A stretch of 64,000 nucleotides of DNA from Strix aluco (taxonomy: Eukaryota > Chordata > Aves > Strigiformes > Strigidae): assembly GCF_031877795.1 (NCBI RefSeq), contig NC_133940.1:14013985-14077984 (forward strand), in the 5' to 3' direction. The position numbers and the translations under genes are program-made. How positions within the stretch are numbered: position 1 is the first letter of the stretch; each line of letters starts with the position of its first letter. The notes beneath the pieces were generated by a model. It worked only from the letters and a program-made list of their open reading frames with translations, made no database searches and was not told where the DNA came from. This document shows, in pieces, positions 51,169 to 62,408 of the stretch.

Positions 51169-51185
51169 AAAAAAAAAAAAAAAAA
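51169..51185 (+). repeat. A17 run
   Basis: An uninterrupted run of 17 A after gcaaaggg. No gene-like sequence precedes it, so a processed pseudogene tail is not claimed. Confidence 0.9.
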
Positions 51186-51299
51186 GATGGGAGGATGAAT
51201 TTAGCCATGAAAGCTGCCTAAATGCTTTGTTGGAGGTTTATTTACTTTCAGCGCTGTGGGGTAACTACGATGGCCTGCTTAAAACAAAGACCAACAATG

Positions 51300-51315
51300 C
51301 ACACACACACACACA
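51300..51315. repeat. (CA)8 microsatellite
   Basis: An uninterrupted CA dinucleotide run of about 16 bases. Confidence 0.9.
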
Positions 51316-53291
51316 GAGACAAAGTGCCAGTGAAATGTTTAACCCAGAACAAAACTTTCATGGAATCTGTCCCCGACCTCCCCAAACATATGTTTTCATT
51401 CATTCCTTCCTTCCTTCCCATTAAAAAAGGGAGAAAAAGGCACAGCTGGCACAGACAGGCATCTCCAGTGGTGCCTCCGGCACGGCCACTGTGGCTGGGG
51501 GGGCCCTCAGGGTGATTTGTCCCAGCTCAGTCTGGTCTCCCTGATGGGCTGGACACTGGAAAATGTGCCTTTTTCACTGGTCTGATGCCTGAAAGCTGGC
51601 TAATGCCCATTGAAATACCTGCCCCGTGAAGGAGGGCAATGGGCTAAGCAGCACTTTGTGCCATTGCAACGAGGAGTATGGCAGAGCATCATCTCGTTGG
51701 CAACGCCTTGCCCAGGTAGTGTGCGGCCCTGGGGCCCTGAACCCCTGGTTTATAATTATAAATAGTAAATACATGTGTTGGCATTGAAGCCTTTCCCTAC
51801 ACATGTGAAGCATGGTTGGCTCAGGTCTGATTTGCTCAGCCCCTCCATAAAGTGCTTTTTTTTTCCCATCCAGATCTGGGGTGCCTTTTTTGAAGACTTG
51901 GAAGCAGCATTTGAGGGTTAAACCATCAAACCGCTGCGCACGAGCGGAGGTGGCATGGCACGGCTGCTTATCCTCACTACACCAGGCATTTGAAATAAAA
52001 TAGAAATTTTGGGTTCTTTCTCTTAATTGGCTGTGGGGTGGGCTAAATTTGGATTTCAGGTTTGTAACCATGGGGTGTCACTCAGCAGCATTCATCTGGG
52101 GCTATATGTGGGTGAGAGCAGACACTACCCACTGTGTCTGTCACGTGACCTAAAACTGTTTTGACTCTCCAGGTTAAACCCCAGTTTTATTTGTAACACA
52201 GCTAGGTCGGCTGTTGCATCTTCAGTTTGTACCATTCACTTAGTCAGCCTTAACCTCCTCATTTTCCACTCCCGGATAATTTGCAGTTGGCACTAATGCA
52301 ATTATGTTGCAATTATTATTTCCTTCTAGAGTTAGGATGCAAACATTTTCATGTGTTCTCAAATTTCTGGAAACACTCTGGCATCAAAGTGTAGAAGTTT
52401 CTACCATGGTGTGAAGGCAGATGCTGTTTGCCACGGCCAGCAAGAGCCTGTGGCACCCGAGGAGAGCTGAGGGTAGGGTGAAAGCTGCTGGGGCAGCAAG
52501 GGCTTGGGCCTGGGTGCTCAACGGGGGCGGGATCCCACCTGCAAGAGCAGTGAGGGGACAGACTGCAGGGAAGGGCTGATTCCCTGCAGCTGGCGAGAGA
52601 GAGCAGCACTGTGGGTTTATTAACTGGCCCCGGAGCCAGCCTGGGGCTTGGGGACACAGCCAGGAGGGGTGGGTGCTTGGGGACAGGCACAGTGTAAGGG
52701 TTTGAAGTGTTTGCAGGGCTGCAAAGCAGGCTGTAGGAGAGACAGGGTGTCTGCTGTGTGATTGAGTAGACTAGAGTTAGACAAGCTTCTCTGGAGGATC
52801 TTGAAATGGTGGTGTGTCTTCCTGAGCTCCTGCTGCCACCAGCCTTCCGTGTCTGTCCTGTACATCCTGGGCTCCATGAGTGCTCACCCTTCATCTTAAC
52901 CCTGAGCTCACCATGTTCCCAGAGTCAGAGAGTGGGACAGGTGAATATACCTGTTTTCTTATATTATTCTCTGCCTTTTCTTTTGTTTTTTTTGCTCTGA
53001 AGCACCCCATGAGATCTTCCATCCCAGTGCCATGGCAGGCTGGGCTGCAGCATCTGTGTGGGTGATGGTACGGTCTGTTAGCAAGGGGCTGAAGCTGAGG
53101 CTCTCTGCTACTGCTAAGAGACTTGCTGAGGGTTATCAAATCCAGAAGGAACTCCCCCCTTCAAATGAAGGACTGGGACATCCCTTACTTCAGCATCCTG
53201 AAGTGTCACTTATCACTGAAAGACGCCTTTTACCTTCCTCGCTAGAGCATGGCAATACATTACTATCTAAATCCCCTTTTACTCTCTGCAG

Positions 53292-53458
53292 GTAGAGCGA
53301 TAACAAACACATTAAGCAACAAACCTGGACAGAAAGGCTTTCTCCCAGCCTGTTCAAGACCAAAACATCAGCACCTTGGCCTGGCTATAGCTGGAGGACC
53401 TCAAGCAGAAAGCACCTTTCCTTGCCCACCTTGGGACGCATGCTGAAGCCACCTGAGG
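53292..53458 (+). other. Exon-like segment with good flanking splice sites
   Basis: The segment is preceded by a pyrimidine-rich 3' splice site (ccttttactctctgcag) and followed by a consensus donor, gagg|gtaagt. Its 167-bp length is typical of a vertebrate internal exon. No reading frame crosses it fully: two frames stop within the first few codons and the third stops at 53444-53446. If transcribed it would therefore be non-coding or terminal. Splice-like motifs are common by chance in this much DNA. Confidence 0.2.
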
Positions 53459-53474
53459 GTAAGTGGCCTAAGAT

Positions 53475-53732
53475 GTGATCAGCACAGTTGGTAATGTGGG
53501 CAAAGTCCTCAAAAGCCTCAGCCACGCTGATCTGCGATTGCTGGTGCACTTACCCCAACTTTTAACCCTGTGCAGCCAAGTTATCCGTGATGCAGGTTTA
53601 GAAGAAATAAGATCTGCCCAGAGAGAAGGGCTGGAAGACTTAATTAGCTGCCTGCTGGCACTTAGCAATTACTGCTGTACGGTATGCCCCAATTATGGTA
53701 CTATTAACTTTAGTTCTCTGGAAATTCAGTGA
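53475..53732 (+). other. Open frame with helical, protein-like composition, unproven
   Basis: This frame has no ATG at its start; it opens after a stop at 53469-53471. It reads as Leu-rich and amphipathic over about 65 residues (blocks LRLLVHLPQLL and EGLEDLISCLLAL). A possible donor, acg|gtatgc, follows at about 53,680. The upstream acceptor is poor. I do not recognise a family. It may be chance. Confidence 0.18.
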
Positions 53733-56700
53733 TTAATAATACTAATAATTCTACTGACCTCAAAGTAATTGCAGAACATTAAAGGAGAAAACTGTTTCTA
53801 ATTAAGCAATTCCCAATCCTTCTGTTTTCTCTTTTTCTAAGCCTCTGGTGCCCTCTCCGCTGTCCCAGCATGGCTCTTGCCTGGCTGGGGAGACAGGACA
53901 TGCAGTGGAGCAGAAACTGCCTCAAGAAGTGACATTTCCAGAACTCTTCAGCATTTAAAAAGATAAAGCCTGTGCAAACCATAATCCTCTGCACTGTACA
54001 TGACTTCTGATGGGAAGTTTCACTGTCTGATTAACCCTCCAGAAGGATACCTGGCAGCCTCCACTGGCCCTCAAATGCATTGGTGCAGGTTGGAAAGCAG
54101 CAGAGATGCTCAAACACCAGCTCCCTCACGCTTGCTCAGCATTGGGGTCTTCCCATCAACTTGGGATTTAATCACAGACCTGTATCAAAAGGGTAAATAT
54201 TTCCCTCTAGGAAAGTTCTTGAGGATGATAAAAGGGCCCAGACTGCTCTCAGCTTTGTGTGGGGAAGGCAAAGGGATGAGAATGAGTTGAATGATAATGA
54301 AAATTTAGCCAGAGAAACCCCATCAACTGACCTACCACGTTTTCACAGGCTTTCCCAGAGCAGGACAGCTGAAGGGATGCATTCCCGGAGCACGCAGGAT
54401 GCCAGACGCAGTGGTCGCACAGCCCTTGCCAGAGGTTGCCCTTTTGATGCTGGCTGGCTCCAAGAAGAAAATGCTCGTGGTTCCTTCTTCCTTCTGCTGC
54501 AGACAGCGCTGGGGCTGGGGTCTGGGCTGGAGCTGCTGGGCAGTGAGTAGAAATGCAGCTCAAGAGCTGCTGGGAGCCACACTGGGAGCTTTCGCAAGCA
54601 GAGAAATAGGCAGAAGTGTTCCTCTCCACAAACTGGGAACAGCCTGTCCCTGTGGGGTGGTCACAGAAAACCCAAGCCCTTTCAAACAAAGGAAACAAAA
54701 AAGCCGGCGGTGTTTGGAGGTGAAGAAAGGGCTAGGTCCCTTTGGGGTTGCTGCCATGTAGCATCACTGCCGGCTGGCAGGGCTCTGATTCAGCCCCCGG
54801 CAGCCCCAGTGCATGGCTTCTTCCCGACAACCTCCAAAAATGGGAATTTAACAAAAATTGATGCTAGCTCTCGTGATCTGAATGCTATGCCTTCCAAAAT
54901 GAGAAACAAATGGAAGTAGTTCACCCCCAGTCTGCGCCAGGTGCTTGCAGTGATGCTGCATGAGGCCTGAAGCAGAGCAAAAAGCAGCCTAGGTGAGCCC
55001 TGTTAACACTTAAACCTAATGAGGAAAAAAGGCTGTGCTCTGCTAAGAGTCCTGCTCTGGGCACTGCAGCTCTGTGAGGATGAAGCCCAGGTCATTCTCA
55101 GTGCATGAATAGCCACAACAGCCCTGTCTCCACCTGCCCCTTCAGCAGGAGGCAAACCCCTGTCCTGTCCTCTTGTGCTTTGGCCTATCAGCGAGGGAAG
55201 AACAACCAAAACACCCCCAAAATACTGAAATAAAGAACTGAAATGCTGTAGGTGGGAGGGTCTCTTTCATATTGTTTTTTAGTTCTAAAATGCAGCAACA
55301 GAAAACAGAAGCGTAGAGAAATCATGAAGTTCCAAAACTGACCATTTATGTGTAAAAAATCAACTAGGGATGAAAAGAAAATTTCATCTCGTACAATGAG
55401 GTTCTCAAAATTACCAGTTTTCACATATTGTATGTATTTATATGTACGTGTGTGTGTGTGTATATATATGCATATATATATATGTAAGGGCCTTATATTA
55501 AAAAAGTCAGTACTCCTCTTGGCAAGGGATCAATGAAAATTTTTCTCTGAAGTTTACCTCCAAAATACAAAGTGAAGATTATCTCAGTCAAAGTGTTACT
55601 GTATGTACATGTCACTTTAAAGGCACCTTTGCAAGGCCAGTCTATTGCTCTTTCTTACAAAATTCAAAAAAATGTTCCAGAATATATAAAATGCTCGAAT
55701 TTTGTTTGTCTTGGGGAGCTGGAAGGGGAGACAGAGAGCTGTCTCTAGAGAGGTCCTGCATTATTATGGAATTTTGCTTTTTTCATAGGTATATAAAAGC
55801 AATGATAGCAATGCTTTACAATAAATAAAATAATGCAACTGATAGTGCAACCCTTGGGACTGTGCTGTAGCCACAGTGAGCTGCGTTAGCTTCTGACTCC
55901 CTTCCAGCACCCCTGGGAGCCGCGGGACTGTCGGGGAAAAAACTGACTGGTACCGAAGTTGCGCTTAGTAAGGATTTGTAGCAGATGGGCTTTTTTGTTT
56001 AAAGGCTGAGCCAACTGAGAGGAAAAAAACCCAAAACCAAGACAACCTTTTAAACTTTTTCTCCCCTTTTAAGCTCCAAATCTTGGCACGCCACATAGCA
56101 GGAGATGGGACTGGAGATGTCTTTACCATGCACGTGTCCAACAGCCGCGCCCAGCAGCGCAGGGGCTGGTGCCGTGTCCAGCCAGCGGAAGGGGCAGCCC
56201 CCCATAGAGTGTTATGTCCAAGAGGGCCAGTCAACATGCTCCCCAGAAAGGCAAGAGGACATGAAAACCTGAGTCATCCCCGAGCGGGTTCTCGCTGCTC
56301 CCCACAGAGCCACGGTAGGGTCTTCAGCGCATGCTTCGCTCCAGCCTCCTCTCCTGAAGCTGCTGACCAGCCTGTCGTGCTACCAGGGGCGTTGTGAAAC
56401 ATCCAAAGACTCCCCTCACACCCGTTTGCAGATGGGCCACAGTTGTTTTGTTAAATAAGGCAGCTATTAGCAAGCCTCTGTAGCTGTTTTTTTTTGTCTG
56501 GCTGGGGTCTTTTTTGGTCTTTTTGTTTCTACTCTGGCATGCCAGAGAGATTTATAGAAACAACATCAAAAGGCCTGAAAGCGTAGGGGATGTATGTGCT
56601 AAACTGACCACTGGCCCCCGGATTCGTCAGGCTGGTATTTATTACAGCACTGGCAACCCACGGAGGCGAAAACTGTGTTAAGATCAAATTCAAAAGTCAA

Positions 56701-56990
56701 CAGTGAAAATGCATCAAGGCTGACCACTTTCAGCCAGCTTCCCAGTAATCCCTGCTCCTTCCCTCCAACAGCACGATGAGAGGAACGATAAATTGGAGGC
56801 AACAAAACACACAAGAAATATATGAACAAAAAGCACATCGAGCCTATTGAAGACAGATGTAGAAAATACTCACATGCCTGCAGGTTGCTCACGTGCTGTT
56901 ACCCTTTGACATCTGAAAAGCGGTCCAGCCATCAGAGGAGAGATGACTGGCCCTGTCACCACAGCTCAAAGTTACGGTAAGCAAGTGTTG
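53733..56990. other. Non-coding single-copy DNA
   Basis: No gene is supported. AT-rich sequence at 53,690-53,810 has repeated TAAT motifs. The dinucleotide tract at 55,444-55,485 is listed separately. A frame at 56083-56397 lies in GC-rich DNA and shows no domain. Confidence 0.5.
55444..55485. repeat. (TG)n(TA)n microsatellite
   Basis: A TG run passes into a TA run with an internal gcatat step. It is alternating purine-pyrimidine for about 40 bases. Confidence 0.9.
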
Positions 56991-59621
56991 TTAATCTGAT
57001 TCTTAGAAAGGTGTGAAAGCGTGCAGAGTTGTGTGCAGCTGCAGGACCGGTCAGAGGAAAAAATAAAAAGTGATGCTGAAGGGAAGAGACTGGAGTGACA
57101 ATTATTTTATCCTGCAAAATTTCCAATTAGGAGTTGAAAGAAAACTTAAAGGCCAAGCAGCAGCGAGGACTAGATAAGGTGAAGATTGGTTTTGTTTTAT
57201 AATCAATAAGGTTTTCATACTAAGAAAATTTACTGCAAAACAAGCAAATCAGTGGAAAAAAACTGAAAACACAGGATCCATTCTTTAAAAACACACAAAA
57301 TATTTTTATAGCTAACTACAAACATAACAATAGACATTTACAAGATCTCTTAGTGCATATTTACACTTACTCTTTTGTTTTTTCCTAGAATTAAAGCTGC
57401 CATAATCTTCAAAGGCTTTAGGGCTGTTTCAAAAGCTGAATTACAAAACAGCTCAGTCACAAATTACAAAATAAATTTGAGGGTTTAAACAAAGAGGAAA
57501 AAATTATCCACGATTCACTTCAATATAGATTTATATAGGAAAGATCATTCTCTTGACACATTTTCTAAGGTTGTGAAATGGCGAACTTTTAGTATTTTCA
57601 TTTATGCTTCAGTATTTTGGATCCTAAAGAGAAGCAGCTAACCAGTCACTCATTTCTCACCTTTTAGACCACAGCTCTGCTGAAAGGGAAACTGCGTTGA
57701 AGTCATTTGCCCCCCAAAGCTCCTCCTCTACAAATGGAAGAGACATAAATGACAGGACAGGAGTCCCGAGCGCCGCCTCTTGGGCTGAACCTGCTCCACA
57801 GTCAAGGCAAAAGGGCAGCTCTTTCCCAGCTCTTCCCGGAGGCGAGGCTTGGAAGCTGCATTGCTCCAGACTGCTCCCCAGTTATTTCAGCATCTCCATT
57901 GCTGATCCTGAGAAAATCCCAAGCTGAACGCAAGCAAGTGTTCAAATACTTCAGAACTCGGACCAGCACAGGTTCTGCTCATTAGGAGGGTAGATGGTCA
58001 CCTTCTTAAATCTCTATAGTTTAGCACAGCCCTAACAGTATAGTTGGACAGCACAGTGCAAACCAGATGGGTTTCAATGCTTCTGAAAGCCTAAGAGATG
58101 ATGTTGTTGGAAGTCAGACTCTTAAAACCAACTTAGAATAAGATCTTTTTGAAAAGAAATGTATTTTCTTCATAAATACAGTACAATTACATTTTACAAT
58201 GTCTTTTTACTTCCTAGACATAAAAATGCTAGCTTTTAAAAAAGAGTTCCTATACAAATACATGAAAAGAGACCCCCCTCCCCAAAGCCCCCTGCCCCTG
58301 GCATGGAGCAAAACCATCAGCCATGGCGTAAAGAAGCACAGTGAATCCTGGGCTAACCTATGCCAGCCCTCGCAGGGAGGGAGAGAAAGGCAAATCACCC
58401 CCGGGATTTTGTTTGCCCTCACTGCACAGGGTTTATATTGCCACCACGTCATAAGCAATGGAAAAAGCACATCGTCTGGCCATGGTTGTCGGGATTCACT
58501 GTACTGGTGTTGTGGCTCACGGGATGCAGTTGTTACACGTCTCACACGCTGCTGGTCATCGGTGTGGGCTCCTGGAACAGGAGGTGTCCTTGGAAATGGT
58601 TCTGGCCTAAAACTCTGCAAGTCCCCTCACTCAGGCAGCCTCAAAAATGAAGCAAAGCAAATGCCAGTTTTCAGCCTCTCACTCTACAAACTCGCCAACA
58701 GAGGCAGAGACCACACATAAAGAATTTCAGCCCCCTGACAGTACTTGCTGACCTCAGCCACCCTTTGCAGACTCCTGAGGAGCAACTCACAGATCCCCAT
58801 GAGTCAGACCACAGACAGAAAATTGCTGCTCTAGACCCCCAAGAGCTGCCAGGTAGGAGCTATTTGAAGTTAATGATGACATCGGGCCAGATGGGAGCAA
58901 AAGCCTCTAGATCTCAGGCAGTTCCCTGAGCTGTCAAATCCCAGAGGAACTGCCCAAGGGAAGGACTTGTGAGTTTGGCCATTCTGTAAGCAGTGAAAGG
59001 AAAGAGAAAAAATAACTAAACTTGATTTTCTTGTTTTGTTCTACAAAGAAGAATATGTGGCTTTCTTTATAAAAGCTACAATTCTGCTCCTAATACCCGA
59101 GTTTAAGAAAAACTCTTAGTCTAAAATTTTGGTTTGCAAAGAAGGTCATTGCAATCATTGTGTTAAAATTCACTTTCTACTAGAAATAAGCTCTACAGAA
59201 GGAAAAGGAACTAGGTGTGCAGTTTGTCTCCTTAAAGCAGTTTCTGTTTAAAAACAAAATAAAAATCTGTACAGAGAGACTGAAGACTATAGTACACATC
59301 TTCTTCAAAGCAAGCAGCTCTTTTACATTCACATCAGGATGGTGCTGAGGAAGCTCGAGGGAAAGAATACATTCCTGATGGCTCCTAGTATGTCAGCACA
59401 GGAAAATGACCTCAGACTTCCACGTCAAAAGTTTCGGGGGTTTTGTTTTTGCAAGAAATCAAAACTACAAAATAGGGCAAGGAACCTGACCTAAACAATG
59501 TAAAGCTGCACCGTCTTCTTCCAGATTTACTTCCATGGGCATAGTACTGCTAAGGCTCCTGCAATCCTGATGGTTTGGACTGTCAGCGACTGCCTGGCTT
59601 CCATTTTTGGAGGAGATACTT
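56991..59621. other. AT-rich, repeat-poor DNA downstream of the minus-strand gene
   Basis: The stretch is mostly AT-rich with few open frames, except for a more GC-rich part at 57,700-57,900 and 58,260-58,700. It lies 3' of the gene whose last exon ends at 62308 and could be distal 3' UTR or intergenic. The minus strand near 58,140-58,230 resembles an mRNA 3' end in style, but no canonical AATAAA is present there. Confidence 0.35.
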
Positions 59622-59639
59622 GCTGCCCAAAATCTGTAT

Positions 59640-59645
59640 TTTATT
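59640..59645 (-). terminator. Distal polyadenylation signal AATAAA (candidate)
   Basis: Plus-strand tttatt is aataaa on the minus strand, within gtgaataaaatacag. It lies about 2.66 kb after the stop codon. The hexamer is common by chance in AT-rich DNA. Confidence 0.3.
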
Positions 59646-61445
59646 CACAGAAAGCTGTTATGTCTTTTTTTCGTTGTAAAAACAGATTACAGTGGCATTC
59701 AGTTTGAAAACAATGAGCTGCAGGGAGGATAAACAAATTATTTTTACCTAGTCCAGCTGAACAGCCAATATTGATTGGGGAAAATCAGTTTTCTAAAACA
59801 GATTTTACCTGTAAAGGATCTAAATTTTCCTAGACTTTTTAGAATTAATGTGAATCAAGCAAGCTGGAACTGTTTATCTAGAGCCTTACAGTTGCAAAAC
59901 TTCTTTCTGACTGCTGAGAAGTACTTGTAAAGATGAAATATAATTTTTCCTGACTTTAAAAGAACAGAAAAGCACTCAAACATCTCTCTCCCTCTCTCAC
60001 ATGGACACTCAATGGCATTTATCTCCCTTATTGTTCATTCTAAACCCAAACCACAAAATACAATATAGAAAATTATGCTGAAATGGCAGAAAGATGGACA
60101 CCTTGAGCTAATGAGAAAAGCTTCTGCATTTCCAACAACTGTGAAGGAGGAAGAGAAATCACTTCAAATCATCCAGAGTGGGCATTACTTCATATAATGG
60201 GATGGAATTAAGCCAAGAGAAATAAATGTAAGACATTCTCAGGGATGAGAACGAAGAGGCTGTGAACAGTTTGTCTAGAAAAGGGTGAGGAACTAATTCA
60301 GACAGATTATTAGAATACACGTAGGGAAGTTCTACCTCACTGTCCAGAAAGACATTGTCCCATATGGCAGAGACAGTCAAAGCCTTAAAGTGCAGCTCTG
60401 AAGTGTCTTTAAGTAGTGGTGATGGAAGGGAGTTTGTGCTGCCTGTTAGAGCAGTCACTGGTAAAGCCAGGCTATTTAGACTTAGTTCTTATCTTATGCA
60501 TTCTGCCATCTCTAACTTCCGTGGGTCTAGGAATATAGCCTGTAGAACACGAACAAGCAGCAATTTGCTAGAAGTGATGGGAAGTGTTTTCCTTGTTTTT
60601 TAAGTGATTATCACTAGAAAACAAACAGAATCCAACTCACAGCTGATCTTTAGGCAATGCTAAGTCACCCATGCAGCAGACAAAAGGTACCTCCAAACCA
60701 TCCATTGTGAAATTTATGTTCTATCTGTTGATCTGGTAAGGCCATTTCAGTTGGACACCATATCAGTAGTGTCAACTACGTAGGAATTGAGGACATTCAC
60801 TAACTGTTCGATGATTAATTGCCAATTTTCCTTATTTCTAGGGTGAAATGATCTGAAATGAAATCTGGCTACTCTAATGCTGCACAGAAAGCTGAGACTA
60901 GCCAGGTTCCCAATGCGTGACCACTGGCTAATTAAATATTTTAACATTCAAGTAAAAAAAAAAAAGTAGTTTTTAACAGAAATTAATCTTGAAGTGTTTT
61001 AATAAAATGCAAAGACAGTAATAAAAAATACTCATTTACTTCTACTGGTCTTAATATCTCCTTATAGCAGCTGCAACCAACTCATTGCTGCATCTGTGCT
61101 AGTTCCCAAAAATCTGAAAGTGAACCTGATGACTTAAATGTGTAACTTTCTTCTGTAATGCCTTTGGAACTTTCTTTAAGCTGATCTTTCCAGTTAGATG
61201 AAGAGAAAGAATATTTTGGAAGAAGAGAATTTACCATCTGAAACTTTACACAGAGCTTCTCTTTAAAGCCCTACCTCTGACGCTTTGCTATATGAAAAAG
61301 AATCTAGTATCTCCAAGAAGGAGGGACATACAAAGTAGAAGGGCATTTGAGATACAGAAAAATCTGCTACGGAGAAAGATCTCCACAGATGCAGTAGATT
61401 AAGTTGCTAACACTGAAAAGCAACAGGGCTTGCCACTTGCACTAT

Positions 61446-61514
61446 GGTAAATTTGGAGTAGTTCCACTAAAGCCAATGAATTACAATGGCAGAAATCTGA
61501 TCTAACACATCAGG
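61446..61514 (+). repeat. Ancient amniote interspersed repeat remnant
   Basis: The succession gtaaatttggagtagttcca, aagccaatgaattacaatgg and cagaaatctgatctaacaca matches the style of an old repeat common in turtles, crocodilians and birds. That repeat contains 'aactccactgaagtcaatgg' followed by 'agttacactg'. Identity looks about 75-80 percent by eye. The family name is not asserted. Confidence 0.45.
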
Positions 61515-62217
61515 ACCGAGCCAGTAAACTCTTTTTTTAATTTACGTAAAACATGAACGCAATATATTATTTACTATCCACTGTATAAATTATTGAAAAA
61601 GTACTTAAGTATAAAAGCGTGGCAAATTTTTCAATGAAACTAAAAATGTGAAATGCAACATTAATCACCGGAGTATTTTTTTTTTAATAAAGAAGTAACA
61701 CAATTTGGGAAGAAAAAAAAAAATGTATGCTACTACACTGAAAATGGAAATCTTTCCAGCCTATGAATGTGAAATACCTATTCTGGGTTCTTACACTGAG
61801 TGTAAAGAGAAAGTGTAAAGAGAGATCTCCCTTGATCACAGCTCAAATTTATAAAAGTTTCTCAGAACACCTGTATTCTAAAACCATTAAGTGATGCTCA
61901 CAACTAACTCCCTGGTTCTGATCATTTAAGGCCCTTATGCTCACCTTACTGTGTTCAAGCTAGACATTTAACCAACAGCTGTGAGAGTAGGTACTTCTGT
62001 TTAAGAGACTTAAAAAATACTGAAATGAAATATCAGATGTAGTGCACCTAAGTTCTTGTTTTTCCTCCAGATATTACCAGATCCAGTATTTAAAAAATAA
62101 AAGGGAAAACCTTCAAAGAACAATTGTTATGGGTTTTTTATAATTTAGAACAAATTATAAATTAACCTGTCCATACTTTTGAGACATAATATACAAGAGC
62201 AAACAGCTGAGTGTTCT

Positions 62218-62223
62218 TTTATT
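62218..62223 (-). terminator. Proximal polyadenylation signal AATAAA (candidate)
   Basis: On the minus strand gagtaataaaagaacactca gives the signal, with a CA about 10 bases downstream that could be the cleavage point. A T/G-rich stretch (gctgtttgctcttgtatatt) follows, as expected for a downstream element. It lies about 85 bases after the stop codon at 62308-62310 and would give a short 3' UTR. Confidence 0.45.
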
Positions 62224-62307
62224 ACTCAAGTACTACAATTTTTTCCCAATAAAAATGTCTTTTAAAAATTCCTTGCTACTGTATCCCAGCTCAGATCCTG
62301 GAGCCTT

Positions 62308-62408
62308 TCAGATGAGGTATTCTACCATCTCTCCATCTGGGAGGTCCTGCCCCATGGTCTGAACAGGGGCTTTTCTTTCAAGAGTGCTGGAGTGGAAGAG
62401 TGGCCCAT
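62308..62408 (-). CDS. Last coding exon of an unidentified gene (C-terminus)
   Basis: This is the minus-strand terminal exon. It is preceded by a strong 3' splice site: a long pyrimidine tract ending tttttcctcatcacgtag at 62409 and above. Its first two bases (AT) complete a codon begun by the last G of the exon at 63432, giving Asp. It then encodes 32 residues and stops at TGA (62310-62308). Recognisable pieces are [12 protein letters not shown] near the start and the end DGEMVEYLI. The last four residues, EYLI, fit a class II PDZ-binding motif (hydrophobic-X-hydrophobic), which is an inference. A second frame is also open (phase 0, ending in TAG), but its residue mix looks less natural. I do not recognise the protein. 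Confidence 0.6.

Larger units (their letters stand above)
48073..53291. other. Non-coding single-copy DNA
   Basis: No gene is supported. GC-rich parts at 48,470-48,740 and 49,040-49,480 give overlapping frames on both strands. Simple repeats occur at 51,169-51,185 (A17), 51,300-51,315 (CA) and about 51,402-51,419 (CCTT). AT-rich DNA at about 52,260-52,340 carries ATTA motifs. Confidence 0.5.
59622..62307 (-). other. Candidate 3' UTR of the minus-strand gene
   Basis: The stop codon at 62308-62310 is followed on the minus strand by AT-rich sequence with no long open frames, as expected of a vertebrate 3' UTR. A proximal AATAAA lies about 85 bases after the stop and another about 2.7 kb after it. 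It contains an old amniote repeat remnant at 61446-61514. The actual 3' end cannot be fixed from sequence alone. Confidence 0.4.

Noticed and set aside
51081..51185. Two A-rich runs considered as processed pseudogene tails
   Set aside because: No gene-like sequence precedes either run.
52349..52894. 181-codon minus-strand frame, the longest outside CR1 after the 49 kb one
   Set aside because: Composition is Pro/Ser/His-rich without motif, in GC-rich DNA with overlapping frames; no splice logic supports it.
58199..58720. 173-codon plus-strand frame and its 137-codon minus partner
   Set aside because: Both occupy the same GC-richer patch downstream of the gene; neither has a domain, and they are mutually exclusive shadows.
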